A model generated the notes under the pieces. The model saw only the letters and a program-made list of their open reading frames with translations, searched no databases and was not told the DNA's origin. The translations under genes were made by a program, and so were the position numbers. A stretch of 52,150 nt of DNA from NCBI GenBank assembly GCA_049999765.1, contig JBNGIQ010009464.1:444420-496569 (forward strand). Direction: 5' to 3'. The stretch is from Phaeoceros laevis. Taxonomy: Eukaryota; Anthocerotophyta; Anthocerotopsida; Notothyladales. Below, piece by piece: positions 21,330 to 31,017 of this stretch (positions are counted from its first letter, which is position 1; each line of letters begins with the position of its first letter).

Positions 21330-21600
21330 TGCTACAGTAGCATCTTTTGCGAAGGGTCATTGCGACCTGGGTTGGCTCTCGACGGAGCACCGGTGTTCCT
21401 CACAAAGGCCCCTCCACCGCAAACAGGGCAGCTGGACACATCACAGCAAGCAGCAACACATCAGTTGAGCCAGGGAAAAGGCCAGCCCGTTGAGTGCAAT
21501 GACAAATTGCAGTGCGCAGAGCGAACACTCCAATGCCATGGAGACGTCCAGTTCAAGAAACACAGTAAACACGCCACGAAATGTACACCGTAAACAACAA
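21330..21600 (-). pseudogene. Degenerate copy of the DnaJ-type zinc-finger gene
   Basis: Read on the minus strand, this segment matches exon 2 and part of intron 1 of the plastid zinc-finger gene at 23369-24342. The first zinc knuckle is recognisable as CPVCGGGAFVRNTGAPSRAN. It then degrades to PGRNDPSQKMLL and a stop, so the second CxxC pair is lost. Intron-derived sequence (around gagccagggaaaaggccagc and cacgccacgaaatg) is also present, so this is a DNA-level segmental duplicate and not a retrocopy. No start or promoter is apparent. Confidence 0.75.
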
Positions 21601-21916
21601 ATTCTACTCACTTCAGGTCAAATTAGTGAAGCAACTTCTGTTGGCCTAAAGCCTTTGTAATGTTGTTGCAGGGTTGGCGTCCACAATGATTAAATGCACA
21701 ACAGGTTCTCCGCGGCAGACTTTTTTCCAAGCTTCGTCAAATTGGTGGGGTGACAGGAAAGACAAAGTAAGTGATAAGTTGCGACTTTTGTGCACCTCCA
21801 TGATCTTTGATTCTTTGTGAAGCGTTGGAGGAACTTACAATTTAGTTGTCTTTTACCGGCTCTATTTTAATAAGTCTCCCAACGATACCAAGGATGCATT
21901 TCAGATAGACGACTTC

Positions 21917-22620
21917 ATGACTTCGATATGGGTGGCAGAGGTTCTGAAAAGGAAGGCAACAGTCGTGAAACATGGTACATCCAGCCCTCAACGTGACATT
22001 ATTGTGGATGGTGGGTGCAAAACTGAAAGAACTGTGGGCATGAAGTTATCCCAGCGGAATGTGTATACCTGGACAGCCCTAACATCACAATATACAAAGA
22101 GTGGGCAAGGTCGACAGGCACTCAGAATGTATGAAGACATGCGAAAAGATGGAGTGGGGCCAAACGCCCACACTTTTGTTGCCATATTGAAGGCATACAG
22201 TAGCTTGCAGGACCTGGAAAGTGCCAAGCGGATTCATGCACAGGTGGTTATAAGTGGGGTTGAGGGCGATTTGTATGTGGCCACCATGTTAGTCGACATG
22301 TACGCAAAGTGTAAGAGCCTGCTGGATGCAAGACGAGTGTTTGAGAAGATGCCCCGTCGGGATGTAGTTTCCTGGAATGCAATGATTCTGGGTTATGGCC
22401 AGATGAACAAGGTGGACTTCAGACGCTTTGCAACTGTACACTAGAATGCAGCAGGAAGGTGTAGCAGCTGATGAGCGGACATTTGGTAGCGCACTCAAGG
22501 CTTGAAGTATCCTGGCAGGACTCGAAGAGAGGAGTAAAGCTGATGGGAAACCTGTGAAAAGAACGTGCCTATTAGAGACTGTGCAATCGATCCATGCAGA
22601 TGCTACAGGGGAAGTTTGAG
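21917..22620 (+). pseudogene. PLS-class PPR pseudogene
   Basis: The frame from 21917 encodes typical PLS-type repeats: RNVYTWTALTSQYTKSGQGR, ALRMYEDMRKDGVGPNAHTF, AKRIHAQVVISGVEGDLYVA, MLVDMYAKCKSLLDARRVFE and RRDVVSWNAMILGYGQ. Near 22415 the frame shifts. The continuation (ALQLYTRMQQEGVAADERTF, then GSALKA) lies in another frame, hits a TGA at about 22503, and fades after SILAGLEER. No targeting sequence or E/DYW domain remains. PLS-type PPR genes in land plants are mostly C-to-U or U-to-C RNA-editing factors, and large families with many decayed copies are known from lycophytes, ferns and hornworts. This fragment cannot encode a working factor. Confidence 0.8.
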
Positions 22621-22723
22621 TAAAATGTGTTTCTGGGGAACATGCTCGTCTACGTAGTCCTGGATCGATATTACTTCTGATTGCTGCGCAAGCCTGCAGA
22701 GAATGGGAGACAGAAGGTGGTGA

Positions 22724-22830
22724 TGGTTTTTCTCAATATGGTCAATGGTCGTGCAAGGCATGGAGAGATACTGGCCGTTGTGGGGCCGTCCGGTCCTCAA
22801 AAACCACCTTCTTAGAGGTAGGATTCAGCA
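22724..22830 (+). pseudogene. Relic of an ABCG transporter Walker A region
   Basis: A short stretch reads VFLNMVNGRARHGEILAVVG followed by PSG, which closely matches the start of the nucleotide-binding domain of ABCG half- or full-size transporters. The P-loop is damaged: the expected GSGKTT reads PQK and then needs a one-base shift to reach TT. No other part of the transporter is seen nearby. It is a small fragment that was probably carried in by duplication together with the PPR pseudogene next to it. Confidence 0.5.
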
Positions 22831-23368
22831 AGAGTTTGGAAGGATCGGTGCTTACGGATCCCTTACGGATTAAGGCTTAACCTACACTATTAATGGTAAC
22901 TGTGAGCGCACGCTGCATGAGAGAGGGAGAGATACACCCTTCTCCCCACATATGCAGCCTCCGCTGTACCAGCTGGAATGGGGACAACAGTAACTCCGCA
23001 ATGGAACAGGCTGCTCTGCAGTTTGAGACTTGATAGCCGGCGATCTTTGCATCAAATGCCCCTCCAGTGTGTTAGCCACCATGTGCTAGGGGCTGCCATG
23101 TAATAACATGCCCTCTTTGTCAATGTAGTACTGTGTTCCCTTCCATAAGAAAAGAATATCTCAGCCAAAGTGACTTCGTCTTATGCACGGAGTGCTTTTA
23201 ATTTTTCTGCACCGAACTGTTGCAGAAGCAAAACAGTGGTTCAATGGCCCTCACTAAAAAGGAAAAAAGTGTCTTGATTCCTTTTCTCAAGCGTGGCTCT
23301 AATGTCCTTCCTATTTACAGTCTCACATGGTACAAATGAGCTGGTCGATCGCTCGTAGGGCCATCCCA
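22831..23368. other. Spacer downstream of the zinc-finger gene
   Basis: No gene is seen. The right part probably holds the 3' UTR of the minus-strand zinc-finger gene whose stop is at 23369-23371. Confidence 0.5.
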
Positions 23369-24342
23369 TCATTTATCAGTTTGCCCTGCAAATACCACAT
23401 GTGACAAAGCAAGGTGGTCAGCCTCTTTTGAACCGAACCTGTAGCAGTCTTCGTCTCTAAAAACGAGAGTAGGGAGACAGTGTACGAAAGGGGAAGAATG
23501 GCAAGTCAAAAAGTGCAGAGCAGCCTGTCATCACAGAAGAGGGTGGACAAATAAAATTTAGCTCACCTATCTTGCCCAAACCGTTGCAATTTTTGCAAAC
23601 AATCTGGTCCAGATCCTTGCGAGCAGCATTGGCTCTCAATGCCGCACCGGTGTTTCTCACAAAGCCCGCTCCATCACAGACAGGGCAACTGGACACATCC
23701 AACACGTCGGTAAAATTCAGTTCAGCCAGGGAAAAGCTCAGTTTCGTCGGATGTGACCGCAATGCAGTGCACATGGAGCACTCTAATGTCAAGGAGACAT
23801 TGATTTCACGCTCACGCTCAAAACACGCCACGAAAAGGTGAGAGTAAACAACAATGCAGTGAGTTACAGCCTCAGCTTCGTTGGAATGCAAAAAAAATGC
23901 AATGTGCACAGCGAGCACTCCGTTTTCATGATCGGGGCACTACAATCTCATGGAGACGTCAATTCCACGCTTCACAACACAACACGCCACCAAAAGCTAA
24001 GAGTAAACAACAATGCAGGCGGTTGCTGGCAAGCAAAGCTCACAGATCCTTGCGGGAAAAGAGGATGGGAAAGGCGGTGCCGACGAGAGCAATCAATGCG
24101 GCACCGGCCACCAGGTAGATGGTAGAGTCCGCGGACACATCTCCAGCGGCGCACACAACCCCACTGTTGCCTCTCCCGACTGTCTGGCGCACCCGCTGCC
24201 GGAAGCACAAGGCCTGCGTCTTGCTGGAAAGTGGTATCCCTCGCCGGAGCCCCACCACCTCCTTCACTGTCGATCCCGACCCGGCAGCAGCCACTGGTGC
24301 AAGGTGCACATTGACGGGTGCAAGCTGTGCTAGGGACGCCAT
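23369..24342 (-). CDS. Plastid DnaJ-type zinc-finger membrane protein
   Basis: Three exons (24342-24044, 23688-23567, 23385-23369) give 145 residues. Residues 1 to about 65 are a likely plastid transit peptide ending near GVVCAAGD. A single transmembrane helix lies at about 74-94 (STIYLVAGAALIALVGTAFP) and is followed by FSRKDL. The C-terminal domain has two CxxCxGxG-type knuckles, CPVCDGAG (101-108) and CKNCNGLG (131-138), separated by FVRNTGAALRANAARKD. It ends KIGQTDK. This matches a conserved small plant plastid protein family with a DnaJ-like zinc finger (Arabidopsis At1g22630-like, recalled from memory). Other DnaJ zinc-finger proteins of plastids assist Rubisco or carotenoid enzymes, but the role of this one is not known. 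The last coding exon is only 17 nt, so it is easily missed by automated annotation. Intron 1 contains tandem internal duplications. The gene is divergent from TRM13. Confidence 0.85.
23720..24018. repeat. Diverged tandem repeats inside intron 1 of the zinc-finger gene
   Basis: Two successive copies carry, in order, aatgcagtgcacatgga / aatgcaatgtgcacagcgag, gagcactc, ggagac and acacgccac, and end with gagtaaacaacaatgca. They occupy roughly 23,740-23,865 and 23,880-24,018. A third, more diverged copy lies outside the gene in the pseudogene at 21330-21600. Confidence 0.7.
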
Positions 24343-24624
24343 GGCCAAAAGCAGCTGGAGAACAGTGCGCGGGACGGGAAAGTGCAAATTCGTATCTGCT
24401 GAAACGCACCTTGAGGAGGAGAAGATGTAGAGCTCTCCGGTTAGCTGGCCGGCGCGTGGCTTCCTGGCCAAGCCAAGCTAAAAGCGATGTGGATAGCGTA
24501 GCGTATCTGGTGACGTGGACCTGGACGATATCCCCCAGGGATATCAACAAAATCAATCACACCGATGACATCCCACGTAGGATCATCCTGTCTGGTTTGG
24601 TGCTAGGGTTTTTTGCGGCCGGCG
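24343..24624. promoter_or_regulatory. Divergent promoter of the zinc-finger gene and TRM13
   Basis: The two start codons are 282 bp apart on opposite strands, so both promoters and both 5' UTRs must fit here. A short palindromic phrase, gatatcccccagggatatc, lies at 24528-24546. It is a near-perfect inverted repeat and a candidate shared element. No TATA box is evident. Confidence 0.55.
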
Positions 24625-26076
24625 ATGGGGTCATCGGGGCAGCAGCGGTGCGGGCAATGGCTGCCTGCCAAGCGGAGGCAGTGCGCCAGCTGGGCACTGC
24701 CTGGGCAGCAGTTTTGTGGGAACCACCAGATCTCTGCATCAGGCACGGAGCGCAGGGTGCCGTGTCCTCTGGATCCATCACAGTAAGCATCGTCCGAGTC
24801 GTCGTCTTTGTTTTACAAGCATCAGGGTTTCGGAGCTGAGGGTTTGGATATGTGTGGCAGCACGGTCTTGGAAGCGGAGGTAGATGCGCATCTGAAGAAG
24901 TGCCCTGTGATCAAGCAGCTGCAGCGGTTTGATGATCAGGCCTATTTCCGGAAAGGGCTAAATGCCGGGAGCGACAATGAACTTGAGGATGATCTGGAGC
25001 AGAATGTCCAGCAGCAGCAGCAGCAGCAGGTTAGGGCTGGGAGCAAGCGGGCAGCTGTTGCCGAGCTGGCAGGGGATGCCTTCAGGGAGCTGGTGAGGAG
25101 GATCGATGGCGCGTTCGAGGCCCGATGTAGGGACCTCTCGGAAGAGAGCATTTGCGAGCCGGAGGTCTGCAGCAGGTGGAGCGAGCGGGACAGGAGGTTG
25201 CCGTTCCAAGAGAAGCATGCGGTGCAGCAGGCGTCCATCTTGGGGAACCTGGAGCAGTTCGGGCTCATCGATGGCAGCGGTCCTGCCGCCGGCCCGGCCT
25301 TCGTGGAGTTCGGTGCGGGGAGGGGTTACTTGTCGCACATGCTGTGCGACTGCTACGGGGTGCGGAGGCTGGTCATGGTGGAGCGCAGGTCCTACAAGTT
25401 CAAAGCGGATCGGACGTTGCGGCAGCAGCCGGGGGTGTCGCTGGAGCGGCTGAGGATAGACATCGAGGACCTGGACGTGGGAGGTGTGGCGTCTTTGCAA
25501 CCCGGCCTCCCCTATGTAGCCATCAGCAAGCATCTGTGCGGGGCCGCCACGGACCTGACGCTGAGGTGCTGCCTCCCGGGGCAGGAGAGGGCTCCTCCTG
25601 CTCCGGTTCTGGCTGGCGTCGGCATCGCCACATGCTGCCATCACCTGTGCAGCTGGAAGGCGTACGTGAACAAGGCGTTTTTCCTCGACCTAGGGTTTAG
25701 TGGAGAAGAGTTCGGTCTCATCACTTGGCTTAGTAGCTGGGCACTCAGCGGTGATGCCGAGCACGGTGGTCCCGAGGGATCTGGAGAGGGCAGGAGCAAG
25801 CAGCAGAGCTGTTGCTCCGCCGGCAATGGGGTGTCGGCTGGTGGGGGTGATTCCAATGTGACGGCCTCGAAGGTTAGACTGTCCGAGGCTATGTTGTTCG
25901 TGAACCCTGATGAGAGGAAGGAGCTGGGAATCAAGTGCAAGAGGCTGATAGACTTGGGAAGGCTACTATGGTTGAACCAGCGAGGAATGGAGTCCAATCT
26001 TGTGAGGTACGTACCCGAGAGCATATCCCCTGAGAACAATCTGCTGCTGGCCAGGCGGCCATCTCGCCCGGCCTGA
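24625..26076 (+). CDS. TRM13: tRNA:m4X methyltransferase TRM13
   Basis: Two exons (24625-24782 and 24861-26076) join through a split His codon across a 78-bp GTAAGC...CAG intron, giving 457 residues. The N-terminus has a CCCH zinc finger (Cys9, Cys20, Cys31, His34) followed by a CHHC U11-48K-type finger (Cys47, His53, His63, Cys67; VPCPLDPSHTVLEAEVDAHL). A poly-Gln run of seven sits near residue 105. The Rossmann methyltransferase domain shows FVEFGAGRGYLSHML (200-214), AISKHLCGAATDLTL (from 273) and GIATCCHHLCSWKAYVNKAF (from 307). The C-terminus has FVNPDERKELGIKCKRLIDL. In yeast, Trm13 2'-O-methylates position 4 of tRNA-Gly, tRNA-His and tRNA-Pro using SAM. The long frame alone suggests an ATG at 24808, but that lies in the intron. 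The upstream exon restores the fingers. Confidence 0.93.
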
Positions 26077-26693
26077 AAAACAGGCGATGGCAACTCTTTT
26101 AGAACACTTGATTGGGAATCACCTCAGTTTGCACAAAACCTCCTCATCCTACTTCTCATCTTTTTTCAACTGGCCTCTGGTAAAGTCGTTCTATAAGCTA
26201 GGACTGCTGTGCTATCAAGCTAGCCCGCCCCTCCAACTGCTACAGATTGCAGCGATCCAAAAACAGGCCTAATTAGAAGACGAGGCGGGCATTTATGAAC
26301 TGCTAGGTGCGGCCCTGATGTACAGGAACCTACCTGAAGTGACAAATGGTCAATGAGACCAGGCCCGGGTACTGGTTTTCGCGGGAGGAAGGAAGGAGCT
26401 TTATTCAGCACTGGTATTTTAGCAGTATTTTGGACCGCACCCGCACAGAAGTCCGAGGAGCAAGCTGTCGCGATTGAGGTCGGACATGCAATTCCGATAT
26501 GTTGCTGGCTCAAAGAATCAAAACCGCACGGGCCTGATCTTGCAATGGCTTGTGGAATGGCCCGAGACCCGCAACTAGAGTATCTCACGAATGTGATGAG
26601 CGCTGACGCACGCCGCTGAGGTGGGAATTTGAAATAGGTCAAGTGGGGGAGAAGGCGGTCGAACTCACCCAGGCAGCGATCCTCTCCAGGATG

Positions 26694-27176
26694 CTCGCCG
26701 GCGCAAGCGTCTCGATCTCCGGCCTCATAATGTACGATTTCCGACGTGGCACCGACTCGCCATGGGTGGTAGGCATGGCCTCGCCATGCGCCATGTGACA
26801 TGACAAACCTGTCCGCGCTCCCGTCCCGCCTTCCCGTCCGTCCGTCCGTGCTCCCGTCCCGCATGCCTTCCCCGCATGGTTTCAAGCGCGCGCGAGCGTG
26901 TTGCGAACCGCGCGCACAGCAGCCCCATCCCATGCATTTGGTCACACATGCATGGAGCCCTCACCGGAATGCTCCACCCGCATGCCCATGGCCCGTGCCG
27001 TTGTAGGGGGACGAGTATAAGGAAAAGTGGCGGACGGGAAAGGCAGGATCCAAACGTAGTTGCGCATGACCATGGCGAGGCCATGCCTACCACCCATGGC
27101 GAGTCGGTGCCACGTCGCAAATCGTACATGTCAGGCCATTATGAGGCCGGAGATTGAGACGCTTGCCTCGCCGGCG
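26694..27176. mobile_element. Foldback/MITE-like element with about 100-bp inverted repeats
   Basis: The left arm (26694 to about 26790) and right arm (about 27071-27176) are inverted copies. They share caagcgtctc, atctccggcctcataatg, gacgtggcaccgactcgcca and tgggtggtaggcatggcc. The right arm has an extra 8-9 bp near the middle. The loop of about 280 bp is GC-rich with CCGT-type short repeats and has no transposase. Neither a target-site duplication nor a superfamily could be assigned by eye. A non-autonomous DNA transposon or foldback element is the simplest reading. Confidence 0.75.
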
Positions 27177-27645
27177 GCGGTGCGAGTCCGAGTGAAGACA
27201 GACTAAAATAAGAGCAAAAAGAGCAAAACGAGTAAAGGTAAGCTGGCAAAAGCATTGCAGCTTTTAGGCAGGCAAGCCTGGCAAGGCAGGCTGGCGAAAG
27301 CAGTGCAACTTCCTTTGACTAAGGACCTCCTACTTATTACCTACCACTTTGTCTTTTGTCAGCTTCCCTTACTAGTAGTCTTTTGCCAGCTTCCCCGGCC
27401 GGCTGCCCTCCTGAATTGTTAATTAAATAACAGGTATTTCGAGACCCTCGTTTGTCAAATGTGTGGTGCGCTAAGTACCCAGTCAATCACAAAAAAACCC
27501 CCTTCCTTCCTCCCTTGCTTCCTTCCTTCCTTCCTTGCTCGCTCCGCTTTGCCATTTCTGTTAGTGCTATTTCTGGCAAGCTACAGAAACGTGAGGTGGT
27601 CAAAGGCAACCATAGTGGACTCTCGCTCTCATCCGTCTCTGCGCC

Positions 27646-27654
27646 TATTTATAG
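27646..27654 (+). promoter_or_regulatory. TATA-like box of the dirigent gene
   Basis: The sequence tatttatag lies 288 bp upstream of the dirigent ATG. It would place transcription start near 27,680 with a 5' UTR of about 250 nt. The distance is long, so this is tentative. Confidence 0.35.
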
Positions 27655-27933
27655 TGGCCACCATATGCAGTAGAGTACCCACTCTTACACGCAGAGAGTT
27701 CTTCGAGCCACACACATTTTGAGGGAACAGCCTCTGCACTGTTGCGACTGTGTCTCCAGTAGTCTCTCCTCCAACAGCCGCCGCAGCGACCGCGACCGCG
27801 CCCGTGCCGCTGGAGCTCGATTTGCACCGCCGAGCTCGTCACTTGAAGAAGAGCAGGCGACCCGCCTCCGGATCGGTCCCGACATCGACCAAGCTAAGAC
27901 GACGCAGCAGCGGATTGGTCGACAGCACAAGCA

Positions 27934-28497
27934 ATGGCCGCGTCGGCGCTAGTACTAGCGGCCTTCTTGTTCCTGTGCCTGTGCCTGTCGCCGGTGCCGG
28001 CTGCGGCGGGCGGCAACGTGGACGTGAAGAAGATCAAGGGCCTCACCAAGTTCACCTTGTACCTCCAAGAGGATCCCACCAGCTCCTTCTTCGTGGTGCA
28101 GCCGCTGCCGGGATTCCAAGCCAACTTCGGCGCGCTGGTGGTGGTCGACCAGAGGCTGACGCTGGAGCCGGACCGCAACTCCACCGCTGTGGGCAACGTC
28201 AAGGGCCTGGCCGTGTTCAGCAACAACGCGGCCTTGCCCGCGCCGGAGCTCGTCTACAGCGCCGTGTTCAACGACTCCAGGCCGGGCGGCTTCGGCAAGA
28301 GCACGCTCAGCATCCGCGGGTTCAACGAGCTGGCGGCCGCGGAGCGCGAGCTGTCCATCGTCTCCGGGACCGGCAAGTTCCGCCTCGCGCAGGGCTGGGC
28401 CACCTACAGCACCTTCTTCCGGGACTCGGTCACTCGCGTGGGCACGCAGAAGATCGACTTCTATGTGCGCGTACCTCGCTGGGCTTGGATCGAGTGA
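27934..28497 (+). CDS. Secreted dirigent protein
   Basis: A single exon encodes 187 residues. Residues 1 to about 25 form a signal peptide (MAASALVLAAFLFLCLCLSP). The rest is one dirigent domain: FTLYLQEDPTSSFF, YSAVFNDSRPGGFGKSTLSI and ELSIVSGTGKFRLAQGWATY. Two potential N-glycosylation sites are present (Asn82 in NST, Asn113 in NDS). Length is normal for the family and plant dirigent genes are usually intronless. Dirigent proteins form eight-stranded barrels in the apoplast and steer stereospecific coupling of phenoxy radicals, giving lignans or related polyphenols. The partner oxidase and product cannot be inferred. The coding region is much more GC-rich than its flanks. The start is the first ATG that gives a signal peptide. 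Confidence 0.92.
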   Translation: MAASALVLAAFLFLCLCLSPVPAAAGGNVDVKKIKGLTKFTLYLQEDPTSSFFVVQPLPGFQANFGALVVVDQRLTLEPDRNSTAVGNVKGLAVFSNNAALPAPELVYSAVFNDSRPGGFGKSTLSIRGFNELAAAERELSIVSGTGKFRLAQGWATYSTFFRDSVTRVGTQKIDFYVRVPRWAWIE

Positions 28498-29098
28498 GGG
28501 CGAGCAACGTTCTTGTTCGCCGGCGTGTGGGTTTTTGTGGTAGCAGCGCGACCTTGCTGGCCACGTCACCAAGTATGCCTACTTAAGTTGTGAGCCACAT
28601 TGTAACGCTTCATTCATTCATTGTAACATAAAATGTAGGACATCCTTATCGTCCTACTACAATTGCATCGCAGCTAATAAGTGCCTCGCCGATTTTGTCG
28701 AGACCATCCATCACTACGCTGTTGCACTCAGTAACAAACTCTTCTTTTGCCTTCCATCCTGCTCATGCCACTCGCAGTACGTCCACTCAAGAATGCCATG
28801 AGATTGCTCGTGGCCAAACCTTGTTACCACCAGCACCACCCACGGACATCTTGTAGAGCTTCTACCCATAGCTCTGCAAACCACCGGTCTAAAGAAGGGA
28901 CCTGCCTGAAGAGATGACAGAATGTTCCGGTTACATCCTCAATGCAGACCAAAGGCAACTCACAAAGAGAGTCGGTCAGGAAAGGTGGCAACTTGAAGAA
29001 GATGTGCGCATATGTACCCTCGACTCCTTTGCCCTTTTTGGCCACCCAGAAATGAAGCTCGAGTAGATCACCTGCCAGTGTGATGTACTGCACCCACA
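28498..29098. other. Intergenic, 3' ends of two convergent genes
   Basis: This region separates the dirigent stop from the stop of the minus-strand uncharacterised gene. A minus-strand open frame at 28824-29099 (91 codons, starting MWVQYITLAGDLLELHFWVA) lies right after that stop codon and looks non-random. However, it has no recognised domain and cannot be joined without reading through the TAA. It may be 3' UTR or a missed exon. Confidence 0.4.
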
Positions 29099-31017
29099 TT
29101 AGTCCGCTGCTTCCTTAAGAAGCTGGAAGGACACTTCCCTTGGCAGAAAGATCGTGCACTCGTCATAGTGCATTTGCTTCAAACTGTACTACTCATAAAC
29201 TTCACCCACACATATCAGCAGACATCTAGAAGGCTGGGCTGCAAACAAACAAGGCTGAAAGTCAAGACAGATCAAACAGCACCTGGGATGCAGAGTTTGG
29301 CAAACCTTGAATGCCTGGAGCAGGTGGTGGCATAGGCCACTGACATCCGTTGGAAAAACTTATACCTTTGTATACCCTCAGCTCACCTCGTACAATTCCT
29401 GTTCAAGAGCTTGTGCTGCTGAGGGCGTCCTGACACTAAGTAGTAATGTGGCCCTTGGACCTAAACAGGGAAGGCCAGCAGAAATAGGCTCCGGAAACTC
29501 TTCCGGTCGCCTGAGTATGTATAGGGGCATTCGCCCATGCTGGAAACCGGACTGGAGAACGAATCTACGTTGACAGGGTTGAAAAGGTGCAGGGCAACCA
29601 TGGTGTCACCCGCAAATGAATAGCCCCTGTTGTCCTCCGACCTGACTAATCTCAACGGCAGACCTCGGTAAGCTCTGCTGCTGCCGTGGAATGATAACTG
29701 TGGTGCTCTCGTATCTGTTGCCTCTGACTGATCAAACGAAATCTCCTGCGAGTATGCCGGTGACTGGGCTGCTTCTCGCTTTTCAGAGATGGCAAGAAAA
29801 GCCTCGCAGGCACCCTTGGACATAGCGAATCCCTTGAGCATGATCACGTATGCCTCCCTCCACAACCACAAGGCTTTCATCATGACCCCAACCCCTTCCA
29901 CAGCACCTTTCGCCCCCATAAGCCCTGTTGCAGCCATAGTGATCATCCCGCCCTTCAAATTTGTCACAACTTCAAAGACTGTCAACGCGCTCTTAGAGAA
30001 CTGGTATCCCTTTCGCAAAGTGCTCCAGTTCAGCAGCTCCGACACTCCGCACTCCGCTAAATCTTTTCCCACGCCCATGCTGATTCTTACAATCTTGACA
30101 GCAGCCGCTGGCGCCTTCATTGTCTTAACCATATCACTAAGACGTTTCACCCTCTCTACCAGAGGGCCACCTGTTCCTGCTGCACCAAAGGCACCCCATC
30201 TGCCACCAAACTTTTCACCACATGCTTTATACGCTGTAACCACACCCTTGGAAACCTTGAAACTCTTCACAACGAATTTCGCAGCTTTCAGAATAACAAC
30301 AATCCCATTCTCACTACCAACCAAGAACAGTACATCTTCAGGGGTTGTCTTCAGCCCTTCCAAAACTCCAGTTGCGGCCTTCATACCTTTTACCACTCCG
30401 TTGGCAGCCTTTATGTGCTTTACTATGACTTTCACGGAAGACTGCCTAGAAATGAGTCCAAGACCGTCACCTGCAGCCCCTAGCACTGCAGATACTCTTG
30501 AAACTCTATCACTCTTCCCGCCTCCACCAGCACCAGCACCACATCTACCACTACTAGCATGTCCTGTCCCTGGGGAGACGTCGATGGATAGCCCATCTCC
30601 CTCTGTAGTGGACGCCTCACATTCGAACCCTTTGCCAGCTCCTTTTCTGTCCCCAAGCCCTCTCAACCTAAAGCCTCGAGTTCTGGCAATTACATTTCCT
30701 CTTCCCTGTCCAATTCGAGTGGAAATTATGGACGAACCTCGGGTCCGAAGCCTGCAAAATCCTCCTCTGAAGCCTTCAATGTCCCGAATTTTCAGCCTAC
30801 AACTACCATTCGATGGTTCGTAAGGACCCTTATCGGACCACTGTGTACTCTTCAGTGTCTTCAGTACCGAGCAGGTCAGTCTTAAGCCCTTGAGTAGCTC
30901 ACTGATTGTCGAGCTTCCACCTGACGAGAGCTGAGACTTTCCTCCGAACGAAAAGGCGAAGAACCTTGAAGATCCATAAGGGAACCCGAACTCAAGGCCC
31001 ATGCTCCAACAGCACAA
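29099..31017 (-). CDS. Uncharacterised protein with amphipathic repeats
   Basis: I do not recognise this family. Four exons join in phase (31017-29610, 29460-29387, 29314-29283, 29183-29099) to give 532 residues. The N-terminal 165 residues are Gly/Arg/Ser-rich. Residues about 170-410 alternate short hydrophobic stretches with Lys: three successive roughly 10-residue units VKHIKAANG / VVKGMKAATG / VLEGLKTTPE (199-228), and further on VVKSFKVSKGVVTAYK, DMVKTMKAPAAAVKIV and MITMAATGLMGAKGAVEG. Such a pattern fits amphipathic helices that could lie on a membrane, but this is inference. The C-terminus (RATLLLSVRTPSAAQALEQE, then MHYDECTIFLPREVSFQLL) looks like a small folded domain. The 344-codon open frame on the opposite strand is treated as a shadow because the minus strand has consistent splice sites. 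Exons 2-4 are small and less certain than exon 1. Confidence 0.5.

Larger units (their letters stand above)
26077..27933. other. Intergenic region with a foldback element and the dirigent promoter
   Basis: No gene is supported between TRM13 and the dirigent gene. The main feature is the foldback element at 26694-27176. A CCTTCC-rich microsatellite lies at about 27499-27540. The final 280 bp contain a TATA-like tatttatag at 27646 and the probable 5' UTR of the dirigent gene. The 278-codon open frame at 27750-28586 is an out-of-frame shadow of that gene. Confidence 0.55.

Noticed and set aside
24808-24860. ATG at 24808 as the TRM13 start
   Set aside because: It lies inside the 78-bp intron and would remove both zinc fingers, which are restored by the upstream exon 24625-24782.
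27750-28586. 278-codon plus-strand frame over the dirigent gene
   Set aside because: It is an out-of-frame shadow in GC-rich coding DNA. The dirigent frame has a signal peptide and clear family motifs.
29789-30823. 344-codon plus-strand open frame
   Set aside because: It is antisense to the large exon of the uncharacterised minus-strand gene. It has no domain and no splice context, while the minus strand shows phase-consistent exons.
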